A stretch of DNA of 64,000 nt from Isoetes taiwanensis (GCA_021234155.1 JAJEKV010000300.1:1-64000); one strand, 5' to 3'; positions 25,001 to 37,114 are shown, counted from the stretch's first letter. The notes: generated from the letters alone by a model not told the origin. Made by a program: numbers and translations.

Positions 25001-25080
25001 ATGAAGGCCAGTCCGGCCGTCTTTGTCAGCGGCCATTGAGGATGAAAGTCCGCCCTCGGGCTTTGTCCGTCTGAGCATAT
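22010..25080 (+). pseudogene. LINE ORF2 remnant: endonuclease plus reverse transcriptase
   Basis: Non-LTR retrotransposon polyprotein, frame-broken. The apurinic-type endonuclease starts near 22040 with FPWRRGDLE, then DLIFLMETWEH at 22092-22130 (catalytic E) and LLGDFN at 22449-22466. The reverse transcriptase has an STIDHIFTLRTLIE block at about 23737-23775, KAFDH at about 23826 (first catalytic aspartate region), and FDDVDLL at 24039-24059, where family members read Y/FADDV. Next comes RVNLAKTKS (24126-24152), typical of block D. The C-terminal stretch to 25080 matches no domain I can name. The protein nicks target DNA and primes cDNA there. A fresh insertion would end in a 3' tail; none is distinct, and sequence to about 25430 may be 3' UTR. 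Confidence 0.78.
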
Positions 25081-25084
25081 CGGG

Positions 25085-25440
25085 CTCGGTATACTCGGTT
25101 AGTTGTGCCCCATCCGGGCCTTGCATGAGCTCTTGAGCACGGCCTCTGTAGGCTTGTTGGGATCATTACCTCCGGGGAGGTAATGGATCTGTGGACTTCG
25201 ATTATGCCCTCTGTCAGGCATTAACCTCGGTTTGTACTTGTGATTATGTATATAAGCGTGCGGTATATGTCGGCATCCTTATTGCTACTAAGGTTTTTCC
25301 CGAAAACCCCTTGAGTGAGGGTTTTAATCACAGTATCACTTTCTTTGCTCTCTCTTTGTACTTGGGTCCCATAGGCGGTTGGTCTCAGGTGGGCGATAAA
25401 ATCATATTCTATTCTATTCTTATTTCCTTACTATAATAAG
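25085..25440 (+). other. Probable LINE 3' UTR
   Basis: Non-coding sequence after the LINE ORF2 and before the AT-rich tract. It ends near a TTCTATTCTATTC run at about 25409. No poly-A tail or target duplication was seen, so the boundary is a guess. Confidence 0.3.
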
Positions 25441-28400
25441 TTTAATTAGCTTATATTGCTGATTATTTTCTTTTGTTGCCTTCGCCATATCTTTCCTTGT
25501 TGCTTCTACTATAGTTTTTTGTGGATTTTGGGATCTTCCTGTTATTAAATTGAGGTTGCTATATCTTGCTATAGAGTGTTATTCTTCAACTTCTTTTGTG
25601 TATGGTGTATGTTTTCCTTTCATTTTTTCACAGCTTGGTGAAGCTCGAACACTTGTGTAGGTCTGTTTTGGATGTCACTTGTTGTTTGCTTGCATCTATT
25701 TTGGATATTGTGATGTGTCGTGCTAAGTTCTTCAGTTAGTTCTATGCTATCAATCATGTTTTGAGCTTGAGCACTTGCTCTAGTTTGGTGATAAAGATTC
25801 TGCTTTTACAAGAGAGATATTATTAGAGAAGTTGGCCATTACCATGACCCACTTACTTCGCATAAGGCTGCAAGCTTGGTGATCCCGTTGTAGGCTAGAC
25901 AAACATGATCTGAGTAGAAACCCAAGCAAAAATAAATTCTGGTTCAGCATATATTTCCTTGAAACTATGGAATATCGTTCTTCTTTATGGTTCTTGGACT
26001 TCTCAGCATCTAAAACATTTCTGAATTCTTTGTAGTTTTTTAGTGTTGTTTACAATGGTAGAGGTTTTTTTTTGAATTCATGCATAAAATATTAAGGTCT
26101 GTAAGATTAGCTTATCTGGGACACAACTTCTGCCGAGGAATGTATGGATGAATTGCAATAGATTATTGTTTTCCATTAGTTGAAAAAATCATAGTATAAA
26201 AGAAAAATTGCAAGGCAAGCTTTGTGAGGTTCCAAGTTCGTTTTTCCATTGAGTCTCTAGGAGCTGATTGAATCTTTGGCCATAGTTGATGGTGGATAGA
26301 ACTTTTCAATTTAGTTTAGACTTGAATAATCTGTGAGTTGGATCTATAATTCTAGTAAACAAGTTTACTTGTTGCATCTGTGTTTGCTCCACCATCCCTT
26401 ATATCTATGTCTATTTGAGCTCTTATATTGTGATGTGGTAAGTTGGCTCTAAGCTATTGCCCAATCATTCAAGTTTCATGGGGATCCTTGGTAAAAGATA
26501 TAGCAGTCTTGATGACATTGAATTGATGCATGTTGAAGACCTCATGTTGGGAGCATATATCTTGATCAATTGTTCGTCTACATTTTTGCTCTATCGGGTT
26601 GGAAATATATATCTTAAGCAATTGTTCGTCTATGTTTTCACTCCATCGCCCATGGGAAATTTTTTAGCATTTATTTAATTAGAAGTAACTTTTACTAGAC
26701 ATTTTTTAGTTTTTCAGACATACTTGTTAAAATTGACTTATTATCTGTTGTTGTGGCAACTTGGTTTTTGTGTGATTTGTATCCCCACGCATAGCCAGGC
26801 CTTTACCTTTGCTAGCATTTTCATAAAATTTGTTGTGTTGAAGAGTTTGCATATAAAGAATTGTTTAGATTTGTTTTGAGGGTCAATATCAGAATTGCAA
26901 CGATATTACGTTGATTTTTCTTTTAAAACATGCTTTCCAATTAATAACATAGTGGTTAAACAATGTTAACGCCATTGTAGTTCTCTCAAATCGTACCTTA
27001 ATATCTTATTCAAGCTTCTTGTCTTTTTAAGTCTCTCCTTCCTCTAAAAGTTGCCTTTAAGTCTCTCCTTCCTCTAATAGTTGCCTCTACAAGATTACAT
27101 ATTGAAGAGATTGCATGTAGTGGACATTTGTTTTGAAGATATCGTAGTGAAAGATAGTGGTAGGAATTACAATCTTAGATGAGATAAATCCTTATTTTCT
27201 TTGTTTGATTACTTTCTATAACCTTTTACAACTTCTACAAAATCGTGAACTAGGACAAGTTGCCATATTTGAAGAGAGGTTGAATTCTAGTTGCGTCTGC
27301 CATATATAGAGTTCGTGTATCTGGTAGTATTTGTGGTGTATTCTGACTTTAGACTGGGTTGATACCCTGTTTGATATCCTTGCTTTGTTTCTACGACATC
27401 TTTTATACGGTCATCCTTGTACCCTTTATACGTTTCCCCTTGCAACTAACATATCCTCACCTTGTAATGCATATGAAATGCACTTTCTCATCCTTGTTCA
27501 CGTTCTTCACGATTCTTTGTAGCTGGTAGGTAGTTTTGCTTGACCATTATATCTCTAGTGAGTTGGTGCTAACCATAGCTCTCGAAATTTGTTGGAGACT
27601 TGGTTGTATTATAATGTTTTACTAAAGATGCTATCGTTAGGAAATTATATTGATTTTGTGGAGATTACCGTCTATGTGGCATTTCTGTTGCATTGTATCC
27701 TTCTTCTAAACACTTTATCATGCACCCCTCTTCTTTGCGTGGTCTTGGTGATCCCACCAATTAGCCTAGCCTTATCTCCTTTTGCCTATCCTATTTTTTC
27801 TAACCATATCATCATTTTTTCATTATAGTCTTTCATCCCTTTGTGCCTCAACCTTTGTTTGCTAGCAATAGTCAGCCACTACCTAAGAGGGCACGTGCCG
27901 AGGTTGTTTTCAATATTAGAAGCTAGAAGCTTTGGATTTGCATCGGATGTTCCTTTTCCATATGCACCATTTGGCTATAACCTAACTTCTTTAAATAATG
28001 TTTTTCATTTGTCTATCTATCTAGCTTGTTCTACCTCTAGTTGAACATCACCTTATCTTGTTTGGTTTGTCACATTTTCATATGGTCACGTGGGTCTTAT
28101 GCCTAAAGTATGTAGTTTGAGCGTGTTTGGATTTAAAAATAATTATGAATGTCTAAGCATTAGATATTTTGTGTTGCAGCTATAGTGTTATTAGTCTTTG
28201 TATAGAACCATTTTGAATCGAATTGTTGAGACATCTGTCATTCCTACCATATCCTTGAATGTTTGAGAATTTCTCTATAGAACACTATTTACAATTAACA
28301 TTATTTAACTTAATGTAGCTAGTTCCATTTTACCTCTTGTGTGACCTTACTCATACCCTTATTTTTTGTAAGTGGTATCTCCTCTATTTATGCGCAACGT

Positions 28401-28910
28401 GAGATGGTATTATCCATGGTGAACTCTCTTAATTTGCTTTTGCTATATCTTGTTTTCCTATGGAGGAGTTGATTATGGAACTTCATATTGTTGATCTATT
28501 AATATCAAACTTAAAGATGCAGTAATCGTTGCTCCTACATGCATGGCCTTTGCATTTCCCAATTTTGCCTAGCCCTCTTGTCTAGATAATTTGGGCTATA
28601 TAGATATCTCTTCCTTATTCGTGTTTCCCTTCTCTACACTTCTTTATTAACTAACATATAAATTGCTTGATGAGCTATGAATTATGGTTCCCTTTTTATC
28701 TCTAGTTATCGTTTAAAGCCATAGTGTCAGACTTGTTGAATATTGGTTGTTATTAGTATCTAGGCAGTATGTTGATGTGGTTCAATATGGTGCTATCTCA
28801 TGAATAGCCATTGGGGAATGTATTGCACTTTTGTAATGTATCCATTTTGCTCTCTCCTTCTATTGTCTCAAATCTCTTCAATTGATACCATGCTTTCTGT
28901 CCCTTTGTCA
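25441..28910. other. AT-rich unassigned DNA
   Basis: Low-GC sequence with only short open frames. The tract looks intron-like or like old decayed repeats. It includes a 30-bp tandem pair (TTTAAGTCTCTCCTTCCTC, at about 27026 and 27056). No gene is supported. Confidence 0.35.
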
Positions 28911-28911
28911 G

Positions 28912-28956
28912 CATGTTTCTGTTTATGGAGATGCCCACAAGGGCCATTTTGTCCAA
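28912..28956 (+). repeat. 44-bp unit GGAGATGCCCACAAGGGCC
   Basis: Single copy of the sequence that occurs three times in tandem at 36399-36525. Here it borders repeat family F and its hairpin. Confidence 0.8.
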
Positions 28957-28967
28957 CTTGTCTCTAT

Positions 28968-29030
28968 AGCTCTAGAAGTCACATTTACCTTCGTTTTCAA
29001 TGAATAGATGGTAAATCGACTTCTAGAGCT
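28968..29030. repeat. Stem-loop, about 22-bp arms
   Basis: AGCTCTAGAAGTCACATTTACC is matched, with one small gap, by its reverse complement at 29010-29030, with an approximately 20-base loop. The same hairpin occurs next to family F at 59871-59933 in reverse orientation, so the hairpin is part of the repeat. Confidence 0.8.
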
Positions 29031-29347
29031 AGGTGACAAGTGTCCTAGGTAGTTAGGAACTGCCAGACTCTTGCCTATTTATCATTTAGTTTTCTCACAT
29101 CAGCGCTTCTGTGTGCATCTCCATTCTGGAATTTTTCCTTAGCTCACCTGCCCACCCACCCTCTCTCCCTCCCTCATTTTCCCCTTATTTGTTGATACAT
29201 AGGCCATTCTCTCCAGTTGTTTCATTGACCTTGCCAATATGACTTGCCTTGGTTTTTTGTTATAGAGCCTTGGTTTATGGTTTATGGCTTATGGTTTATG
29301 ACTTGCCTTGATTATTGGTTATAGAGCCTTGGTTTATGGTTTATGGT
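29028..29347 (+). repeat. Repeat family F, copy 2, with GAGCCTTGGTTTATGG tail
   Basis: It shares the block order of 12428-12622, then continues through a pyrimidine-rich stretch (CTCTCTCCCTCCCTC) into a simple array of GAGCCTTGGTTTATGG units. The reverse-strand copy at 59386-59880 has the same order. The array is cut at 29347 by a SINE candidate. Confidence 0.8.
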
Positions 29348-29580
29348 TACAAGAAATTTATCGCGGCGGTCAAGGCCGCCGCGACCATTTCTCTTCCTCG
29401 GCTTCCCTGTGCTTCCGTCCAAGACCTATGCAGTTGGACCCCAGTTAATGTCCAATGTTTGAATAAATATACTTATGTATTGGTGTCAAAACATACGAGA
29501 GTTGAACCCTTAATATTGCCATGTGTTCCTTGCCCATATGATACATGGATGCTAAGGTCAATGGCCAGTAGGATCCCCAG
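29348..29580 (-). mobile_element. SINE candidate ending in GC-rich hairpin and CTTGTA
   Basis: On the minus strand there is a B-box-like GGGTTCAACTC (29498-29509 on +), then about 110 bp of body, then a hairpin with 9-bp arms TCGCGGCGG/CCGCCGCGA and a 6-base loop (29361-29384), and the end TTTCTTGTA at 29348. It interrupts the family F array. The 60738-60855 element has the same plan. The A box and the 5' end are not clear, and a Helitron-type terminus is an alternative reading of the hairpin. Confidence 0.4.
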
Positions 29581-29584
29581 ATTA

Positions 29585-31425
29585 TACTTTCCACTCCTCC
29601 GAGGATAGTCGGTGGGTTTGAGCATGGTGGGGTCGCCCATACCCAATAGCCTTACCAGTAGACCGACTCACTCAATGGCATGTGTTGTTTTGTTATGTTT
29701 TGATATGCGCCTAGTGGTTACACCTCAATACATATATGATGTAGTAGAAAAGAAACTAAATGATTTTCAAATTAAAGTATGAAAAACTTTGGAAATCCAT
29801 AAATCCCTATATTGTTCCGAGAAAAATCCAACACTTTACGGGAAGAAGACCATGACATAGATATTCATGCATAAGTGCGCCTTGCTTAATAGTTCCTAAG
29901 ATTAAGCATACTTTCAATGTACTAATACATATCATGAGGCGATTGTGTCTCATGTCACAACTTTCTTTCTGACAATTTACTCTAGCCATTGGTGATATCC
30001 GCATTGGAAGATCAAAGACTCTCGGGAAACTTGGTGGCTCCGCCATAAAACCATGTTATTCACACTTTATGAATGAAAGCAGATAACTCTCGAAATTATA
30101 AATGATTGTCTGAATATATTTTGCAAAAAATGGATGAGAAAGCTTATCTACAACAAAACATAATGGAAGTTGTTCAACAAAGTCCAAGGACACGTTGTTG
30201 TCCATCGAAACTAGTAAATAGACTTGAGACTTCAGCATAGTTGTTCAGTGCGTTCTAAGCATGTTACCTGAGAGATTGTCAGTGATAATTTCTTGACTCC
30301 TAACTAAAAACGTGCCTGCTCAGGCACATCCGGATGCACAAATCTAATTCTTGAGTAATCAATGTCCGTCATCATGTAGAGACATAGATATATATGCATG
30401 ATCTGGCATGCACATGCCTAGCTTCATCGTCAGGCACAACTGTATCATCTGTTTTATCGGTTGCAAAATTGCACATCAATTGTAGCATATGTGGTACAAC
30501 ACGAAGCTAATTTAAATTTAGGCTCTAGCATCCACATTGATGCCGCAACTGCACAAGGAATATTTTGATCCTACCGAAATCTAAGGCATCTTCCATTCCA
30601 AGTACTGTAAGAACCTTTGCAAATATCTTCCATGATTTGAGACCGTACATTTCCACATTTCACCTATGTCTTCCCAAGCTCTTCAATTTTCCTTGCATAT
30701 TCCAAAACTAAATCACGGGTCCTAATATACCTGACCACTCAGGATGGTGAAAGTGGCCTCCAGGGAACATTCCATCTTCAAAAAATATGTGACTGAACAA
30801 TTTATGTTCGGAATCAAGTAAATCATGCTTGCTCTTGTATATTGGCAGGGACCTCTGCAGAAAAAAATGGATCAGAAAATGAAGCAAGAGCTTTTGAAGA
30901 AAATCAAAATAAGTATGCGTGCTAATTGCGAAGATCTAGAAAATGCAGAGAAAATGTTTCAAGAACTTCCTAAGTCCAAGTGTAGTCATGAAATGCCGGG
31001 ATTGCATAATACATTCAGCACATGCATGAGAAGTGTTTGATAACATGGCCTACAAGAAATATGGGGAACATCATTTTATTCCAGAAAATGCTAATTCTTA
31101 TGCTCTTATGGAGAATGTCTGAGGCTGGAGAATGTCTAAGGCTGAATATCAGCCTCAGAAACATGTCCAAAGCTAGTAAATCTCATGTATCAAATAGAAA
31201 ATATTACCTGGATCTTTGAGACACTCTTTATTCTGCTTTTCCAAGAAGGCTGCCTCCGCATTTATACCTGTAAGAATTCTCACCAGAAAACTCCTACATG
31301 CATGCAGTAGGGTTTAAAAAAGAAACAATAATGCAGCATCATTATCTCTGCTCTAAGCTGCCAGTACTTGCTCTCAAGCCAATTCAAAGGACTTGGTTCT
31401 ACACAGTTACAATTTTCCAATGCCC
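29585..31425. other. Unassigned sequence with a possible exon-like stretch
   Basis: At 30848-31040 an open stretch follows a TTGGCAG acceptor-like site and encodes a lysine-rich segment, then NAEKMFQELPKSK, which loosely resembles a PPR repeat. One repeat is not enough to call a PPR gene. The rest holds no motif. Confidence 0.3.
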
Positions 31426-32844
31426 GGTCCTCTTTCTATTGCAAAACGATTGGCCAGTCTAATTGCAAAGAGCCTCCTTGGTTGTGTTCACAGTATATTG
31501 GATATATTATGTCCTTTCTCAATCCATGACTCCAATATGTACCGCAGTACCTTTTGAATAGCCAAATGCCTTTTAAAAACCACTGCTAAATTTAAAACCT
31601 TGAGCCAAATGCGCACAGATTGAAGAGCCATAGTCTCATGCTAAAATGCAAAAGCTTTTGTGTGTGGATTGGATCAGCTAACCTTATCACGACAAACAAA
31701 AGACATGGGTTGTTGGATTTGAAGCTCAAGGCGCATCCAACATACCTCTGAACCAAATGACGAATGCCAAAGCAAAACCAACATCCCTTATTTATACTCA
31801 CACATGCAAGCTGCAATTTGGGATTGAGCATCGGAATCGTTCCACCGTTCCACTGTCGGAATCCGATTCTCTCCTTGAATTAATTACACGGCATCCATTT
31901 GCCATGGCTGAATCCGATTCTCACACTCCATTAGATTCACATGGATGGTTGAATCCGATTTCACGGATGGTCACATGGCTTAAATACGATTCTCGGCCAT
32001 CATCGATTCACGGCCATCGTTTCACCGCTGGTTCTCGGCCATCCTCTGACCACATCACGGCGCCGTAATGGCAAATGGACCCTTATCCTTATCCTTATTC
32101 TTTTTTCCATTCCGGCCGGAACCCAAAGCGTTACGGCGTTGCTGATCAGACATGTGTTCCCATATCACGTTGATGTATAGTTATATATATCTTGATAGAG
32201 CCTTGGTGTCTTATGTTGATATGTGACGGTTGGTTTATGGTTATAGAGCCTTGGTGGCTTATTTATGGTTTTAAAGCTTTGATGGCTGGTATATGGATAA
32301 AGAGCCTTGGTGGCTTATGTTGATATGTGACTTGGGTTGTCCACGGTTTTATCTCTTTTTGGTGGTATTGGAGCGATTGGCTATTGAGAGTTGTTGGCAA
32401 CGATGGTTTGCGTTTGGTAGCCTTTGGTGCGGTGGGCCCCGGGGCCTTGTGTTACTCATGCCTTCGTTTTGCAGGACTATGCGGTCGTATTTACGACGTA
32501 TGTTGTGAAGATGATGCTCTTGGATAGCTCTTACATCATGATGATGCAGTCGTGTTTACGATATCAGTTGCAAAGGTGCTGCTTTCGATCATGCTTCCTG
32601 AATAGTCCTCAACACATGCATGATGATTGGTGATTTGGTTAATGAAGATGCTGCTTTCAAACGCGTTCCTTCATAACAGCAGTTTGCACCTGCATGTGGA
32701 GTTCCTTCTACAACTTATTTGTAAACCCGGAAAGGCCTGTAGGCATGAGGTCCCCTTTTTTCCTCTTCAGTTGTGTATAGTATCCTTAGACGGTTGTTTA
32801 TCTTTAGGGTTTCCTCGAAAACTCGAAAGGGCGAGGTTTTCATC
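31426..32844 (+). repeat. Direct duplication D, copy 1
   Basis: About 1.42 kb, homologous end to end with 34902-36353. The left end is at GGTCCTCTTTCTATTGC and the right end is after GCGAGGTTTTCATC. Its right third is an LTR-like repeat (from 32318). The two copies differ chiefly by small changes near CAG/CTG/CG sites. Confidence 0.9.
32318..32844 (+). repeat. LTR-like repeat C, copy 1 (3' truncated)
   Basis: Begins TGTTGATATGTGAC and matches 35814-36353, but diverges after TTTTCATC, losing the last 35 or so bases. It has no coding content. See the complete copies at 35814 and 36540. Confidence 0.7.
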
Positions 32845-33233
32845 AGGGTTTCCCTTAAGGGGCGAATATTCGCTAATATGCTATATTTAAAGGTTTAAGA
32901 AAAAATGGATACGAACCTTGAGTAGGTTCAATATTAAATCCATATTTTTATTTTCGCCCACGTTTCGACAGCATGTGCTCCCGCCCAGCTCGAGATCGCC
33001 CTAAAGACGATGGCGGGATTTCGATTATTCGCCTGGATCTTGATAAAGATCTCCATAGCCAAGGTTGATTCGCCTCTTGCCTGGGTTTTTGTTTTGGGCA
33101 ATTTTTCTTTTAATGGGCTTATCTTCCGTAGCTCAAAATACTGTGGCATTGGTCTTTCTTTCGGGCACAAGATCTAGTTTTATGCTACAGGCTTTCGGAT
33201 GAGAAAAATGCTTAAGGAAAACTTGTTTTGCAG

Positions 33234-33391
33234 GTTTAAATCTACTGAAGCAGAAGTTTCAAAGACAGACATGGATTCGGTTTCTACTTCTGCAGTTTTT
33301 GAGGAGGCTCAAGAAGCCTCCTCTTTAGGTCTTTCTTCGCATCTGAATGCAGATATATTATTATCAGTTCGAAAGCTGGATACGTCAGAAG
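33234..33391 (+). other. Exon-like segment, protein not recognised
   Basis: A 158-bp open stretch lies between an acceptor (TTGTTTTGCAG ending 33233) and a donor (GTGAGG from 33392). It encodes a serine/glutamate-rich peptide with VFEEAQEASSLGLSSH. Codon use looks genuine and the splice sites are good. I recognise no family. It sits between the two D copies, so it may be host DNA that the duplication flanks. Confidence 0.4.
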
Positions 33392-33394
33392 GTG

Positions 33395-34900
33395 AGGTTA
33401 TTAGCAAATTTATTCATCAAAATGCTCATTTCTTATAAGCAGAGTTTACATCTTTCTTTGATCTTGGGCAATCTTTTCGATACTCTTGATATAGACGCTG
33501 GATCCAAAGGAAAGAGTAGCAGCTAGGGTTTTGGCGAAGATGCAACACTTGCCCTCCTTTTCCTCCAACCTTTTTCTGACATTTTTTATGGACGTCGGAC
33601 ATGGTATATCTTCTGCTGCTCGCTTTATTCTTCTCGAGACTTTCATGGATATCCCTTTCAGGACAGAGTTATACGTTCCAAATAATGGCCTTCGCTGTCG
33701 TTTATTGTTGTTATCATCTCCGATGTGAAAAGAGTGCCATTTCTCCGACCCGGTCTTCTCCCCATGATGTTCCTTCAATTTGATTTCTTTTATGGCTTGA
33801 TCATTTGATGGAGGAATAGAGCTGCCAGTATGCTAGTGAACCAGTATTGCTTGATTTATAATTTATATGGAAGAATTCAAAGCCATTCCATGCTTGCAGG
33901 TGGCAGCAGTAGTGTTCTTTGCAGTCATTGCTTCCATAAGTAATATATGCATATTATAGTGAACGTTGACATGCTCTAAGCATTACATCTTGAATACATC
34001 TTGGAAGTTCAATAGATGCATACATAACAGTCTAATATATTACAAAGATAGTTAATTATTCATTTCTGTATATTGTGTATGTTAGCAGCCATTCAAACAT
34101 CTGATTTCATGGAGCTAAGTGTGGAATGATTTTGGGAACATCTTTCAGATGTTATGCTTCAAATTGTGGTCTTATAATCCAACCATGTTACTCTTTCTTT
34201 TGGGAATTTTGTGCGACAAATTTGGAGTTAAAAAATTTGTAAGTAGATCTGAGGGCATGTTTGAGGCCACATATGCAACTGAAAATGGTGAAAGCAAGGA
34301 AGCCTTACTTCTAACATCAGGCTGGTAATCTCATTCTCTGCAATTTATGACTGAGGCTTCATTGGTGCAGGATTTCAAATGTTTGAATTGTTTTTTCGAA
34401 ATGTTTGAAATGTTTGCAGATACATGTTTTGATTCTTTGCCTCATGCTGTGAGGTTTGCATGAGGGGGAGAAGCCGAGGTGACATGTACATCTTTGTTGC
34501 ACCATACATCCGGCCAGAGTGCTTTAGTTCATGGTTCCGTTTGAAGGTTAAGGAGTTGTTGTTGTATTTGAGCTCTTTGTATTTTGTGTTGCGAATTTGT
34601 TGTTGTATTCCAGCTAATTCCACTTTTTTCCACTTTTTGCTGAATTCTCTGGCATCTGGGGTTCAAATCCCTTCATCAGTTCTTCTGTGACTTGTTGTTA
34701 TGTGTGACTTGTATTTTGACTTGTTGCAAAGGTTGGGAAATCTTATGATGGGTGGAAATGGGGATTTGACCCCATCATGGACTTGGTGGACGGTCTGAAA
34801 TCCAGGAAAAAGAATATCCATAAGAATATTGTGTTCATCAATGGTCCAAAACAAACGATAAGATAAAACAAACGATAAGATTAAGTTGTTTACTTGCATT
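33395..34900. other. Unassigned, possibly intronic host sequence
   Basis: A 69-codon open stretch at 34119-34328 ends at a possible donor (CTG/GTAATC), with no family match. The remainder is non-coding. Confidence 0.3.
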
Positions 34901-34901
34901 T

Positions 34902-36353
34902 GGTCCTCTTTCTATTGCAAAAACGATTGGCCAGTCTAATTGCAAAGAGCCTCCTTGGTTGTGTTCACAGTATATTGGATATATTATGTCCTTTCTCAAT
35001 CCATGACTCCAATATGTACTGCAGTACCTTTTGAATAGCCAAATGCCTTTTAAAAACCACTGCTAAATTTAAAACCTTGAGCCAAATGCGCACAGATTGA
35101 AGAGCCATAGTCTCATGCTAAAATGCAAAAGCTTTTGTGTGTGGATTGGATCAGCTAACCTTATCGCGACAAACAAAAGACATGGGTTCGGCCGTTTTGA
35201 AGCTCAAAGGCGCATCAACATACCTCGAACCAAATGGCAGAATGCCAAAGCAAAACCAACATCCCTTATTTATACTCACACACATGCAAATGGCATTTGG
35301 GATTCGAGCATCACGGAATCGTTCCACCGTTCCACTGTCGCCGAATCCGATTCTCACACTTGAATTAATTCACGGCATCCATGCGCCATGGCTGAATCCG
35401 ATTCTCACACTCCATTAGATTCACATGGATGGCTGAATCGATTCTCTGGATGGTCACATGGCTTAAATAAATACGATTCTCACGGCCATCATCGATTCCA
35501 CGGCCATCGTTTACATTCTTTGGTTCTCGGCCATCCTCTGACCACATCGGCCGTCGTAATGGCAAATGGACCCTTATCCTTATCCTTATTCTTTTTTTTT
35601 CCATTCATGGCGTAGGAACCTAAAGCGTTCTGGCGTTCTTGTCAGACATGTGTTCCCATATCACATTGATGTATAGTTATATATATCTTGATAGAGCCTT
35701 GGTGTCTTATGTTGATATGTGACGGTTGGTTTATGGTTATAGAGCCTTGGTGGCTTATTTATGGTTTTAAAGCTTTGATGGCTGGTATATGGATAAAGAG
35801 CCTTGGTGGCTTATGTTGATATGTGACTTGGGTTGTCACGGTTTATCTATTTTGGTGGTATTGGGCGATTGGCTATTGAGAGTTGTTGGCAACTTGATGG
35901 TTGCGTTTGGTAGCCTTTGGTGCCGGTGGGCCCGGGGGCCTTGTGTTACTCATGCCTTCGTTTTTGCGGGACTATGCGGTCGCATTATTCTGACGTATGT
36001 TGTGAAGATGATGCTCTTGGATAGCTCTTACATCATGATGATGCAGTCGTGTTTACGATATCAGTTGCAAAGGTGCTGCTTTCGATCATGCTTCCTGAAT
36101 AGTCCTCAACACATGCATGATGACATGGTCCGTGTTGGTGATTTGGTTAATGAAGATGCTGCTTTCAAACGCGTTCCTTCATAACCAGCAGTTTGCACCT
36201 GCATGTGGAGTTCCTTCTACAACTTATTTGTAAACCCGGAAAGGCCTGTAGGCATGAGGTCCCCTTTTTTCCTCTTCAGTTGTGTATAGTATCCTTAGAC
36301 GGTTGTTTATCTTTAGGGTTTCCTCGAAATCTCGAAAGGGCGAGGTTTTCATC
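34902..36353 (+). repeat. Direct duplication D, copy 2
   Basis: Homologous with 31426-32844 in the same orientation, separated by 2.06 kb. It contains the complete plus-strand copy of LTR-like repeat C (35814-36389), which runs slightly past the end of the shared block. Confidence 0.9.
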
Positions 36354-36389
36354 CTGGGGATAAGCTCCCTTCTTAGAGATACATCAGCA
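35814..36389 (+). repeat. LTR-like repeat C, copy 2 (complete)
   Basis: A 576-bp unit starting TGTTGAT and ending ACATCAGCA, against ATCAACA in the minus copy. The TG...CA ends with short inverted termini and the length fit a solo LTR. No primer site, polypurine tract or target duplication was found next to it, so the class is inferred. It forms an inverted pair with 36540-37114. Confidence 0.6.
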
Positions 36390-36394
36390 TATTC

Positions 36395-36530
36395 AATGTT
36401 TTTGTTTATGGAGATGCCCACAAGGGCCATTTTGTCATTCATCATGTTTTTGTTTATGGAGATGCCCACAAGGGCCATTTTGTAGCATGTTTCTATTTAT
36501 GGAGATGCCCACAAGGGCCATACAGAAACA
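36395..36530 (+). repeat. Three tandem 44-bp units in the centre of the inverted pair
   Basis: TTTATGGAGATGCCCACAAG occurs three times at about 43-bp steps. The unit is also found once at 28912-28956, next to family F. It forms the spacer between the two arms of repeat C. Confidence 0.85.
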
Positions 36531-36539
36531 TGCTAAACA

Positions 36540-37114
36540 TGTTGATGTATCTCTAAGACGGGAGCTTATCCCTGGGATGAAAACCTTGCCCTTTCGGGTT
36601 TTCGAGGAAACCTAAAGATAAACAACCGTCTAAGAGACATTATACACAACTGAAAAGGAAAAAGGGACCCTCATGCCTACAGGCCTTTTCGGGTTTACAA
36701 ATAAGCTGTAGAAGGAACTCCACATGCAGGTGTGAGCTGTTGGCTATGAAGGAACATGTTTGAAAGCAGCATCTTCATCAACCAAATCGCCAACATGACC
36801 GAGGCATCATACATGTGTTGAGGACTATTCAGGAAGCATGATTGAAAGCAAGCACCTTTGCAGCGATATCGTGAAAACACGACCGCATTATCATGATGCA
36901 AGAGCTGTTTAAGAGCATCATCTTCACAACATACGTCGTAAACACGACCGCGTAGTCCTGCAAAATGAAGGCACGAGTAACACAAAGGCCCGGGGCCCAC
37001 TGGCACCAAAGGCTGCCAAATGCAACCACTGTTGCCAACAACTCTCAATAGCCAATCAGGCTCCAATACCACCAAAACAGATAAACCCGTGACAACCCAA
37101 GTCACATATCAACA
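36540..37114 (-). repeat. LTR-like repeat C, copy 3 (complete, inverted)
   Basis: A 575-bp unit reading TGTTGAT...ATCAACA on the minus strand. Its right edge at 37114 abuts the truncated gypsy integrase core. No matching 5-bp duplication flanks it (AAACA left, TTGCA right), so it may mark a recombination junction rather than a simple insertion. Confidence 0.65.

Noticed and set aside
29361-29384. Helitron 3' terminus (GC hairpin)
   Set aside because: No CTRR follows the hairpin in either orientation; the CTTGTA end with an internal B-box fits a SINE better, though this is kept as an alternative.
30848-31040. PPR gene
   Set aside because: One weak NAEKMFQELPKSK-like segment; no second 35-residue repeat in any frame nearby.
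32293-32633. Cysteine-rich small protein conserved in three copies (32.3, 35.8, 36.7-37.1 kb)
   Set aside because: Similarity extends across the whole 575-bp LTR-like repeat including non-coding parts, and frames break between copies, so DNA copying explains it.
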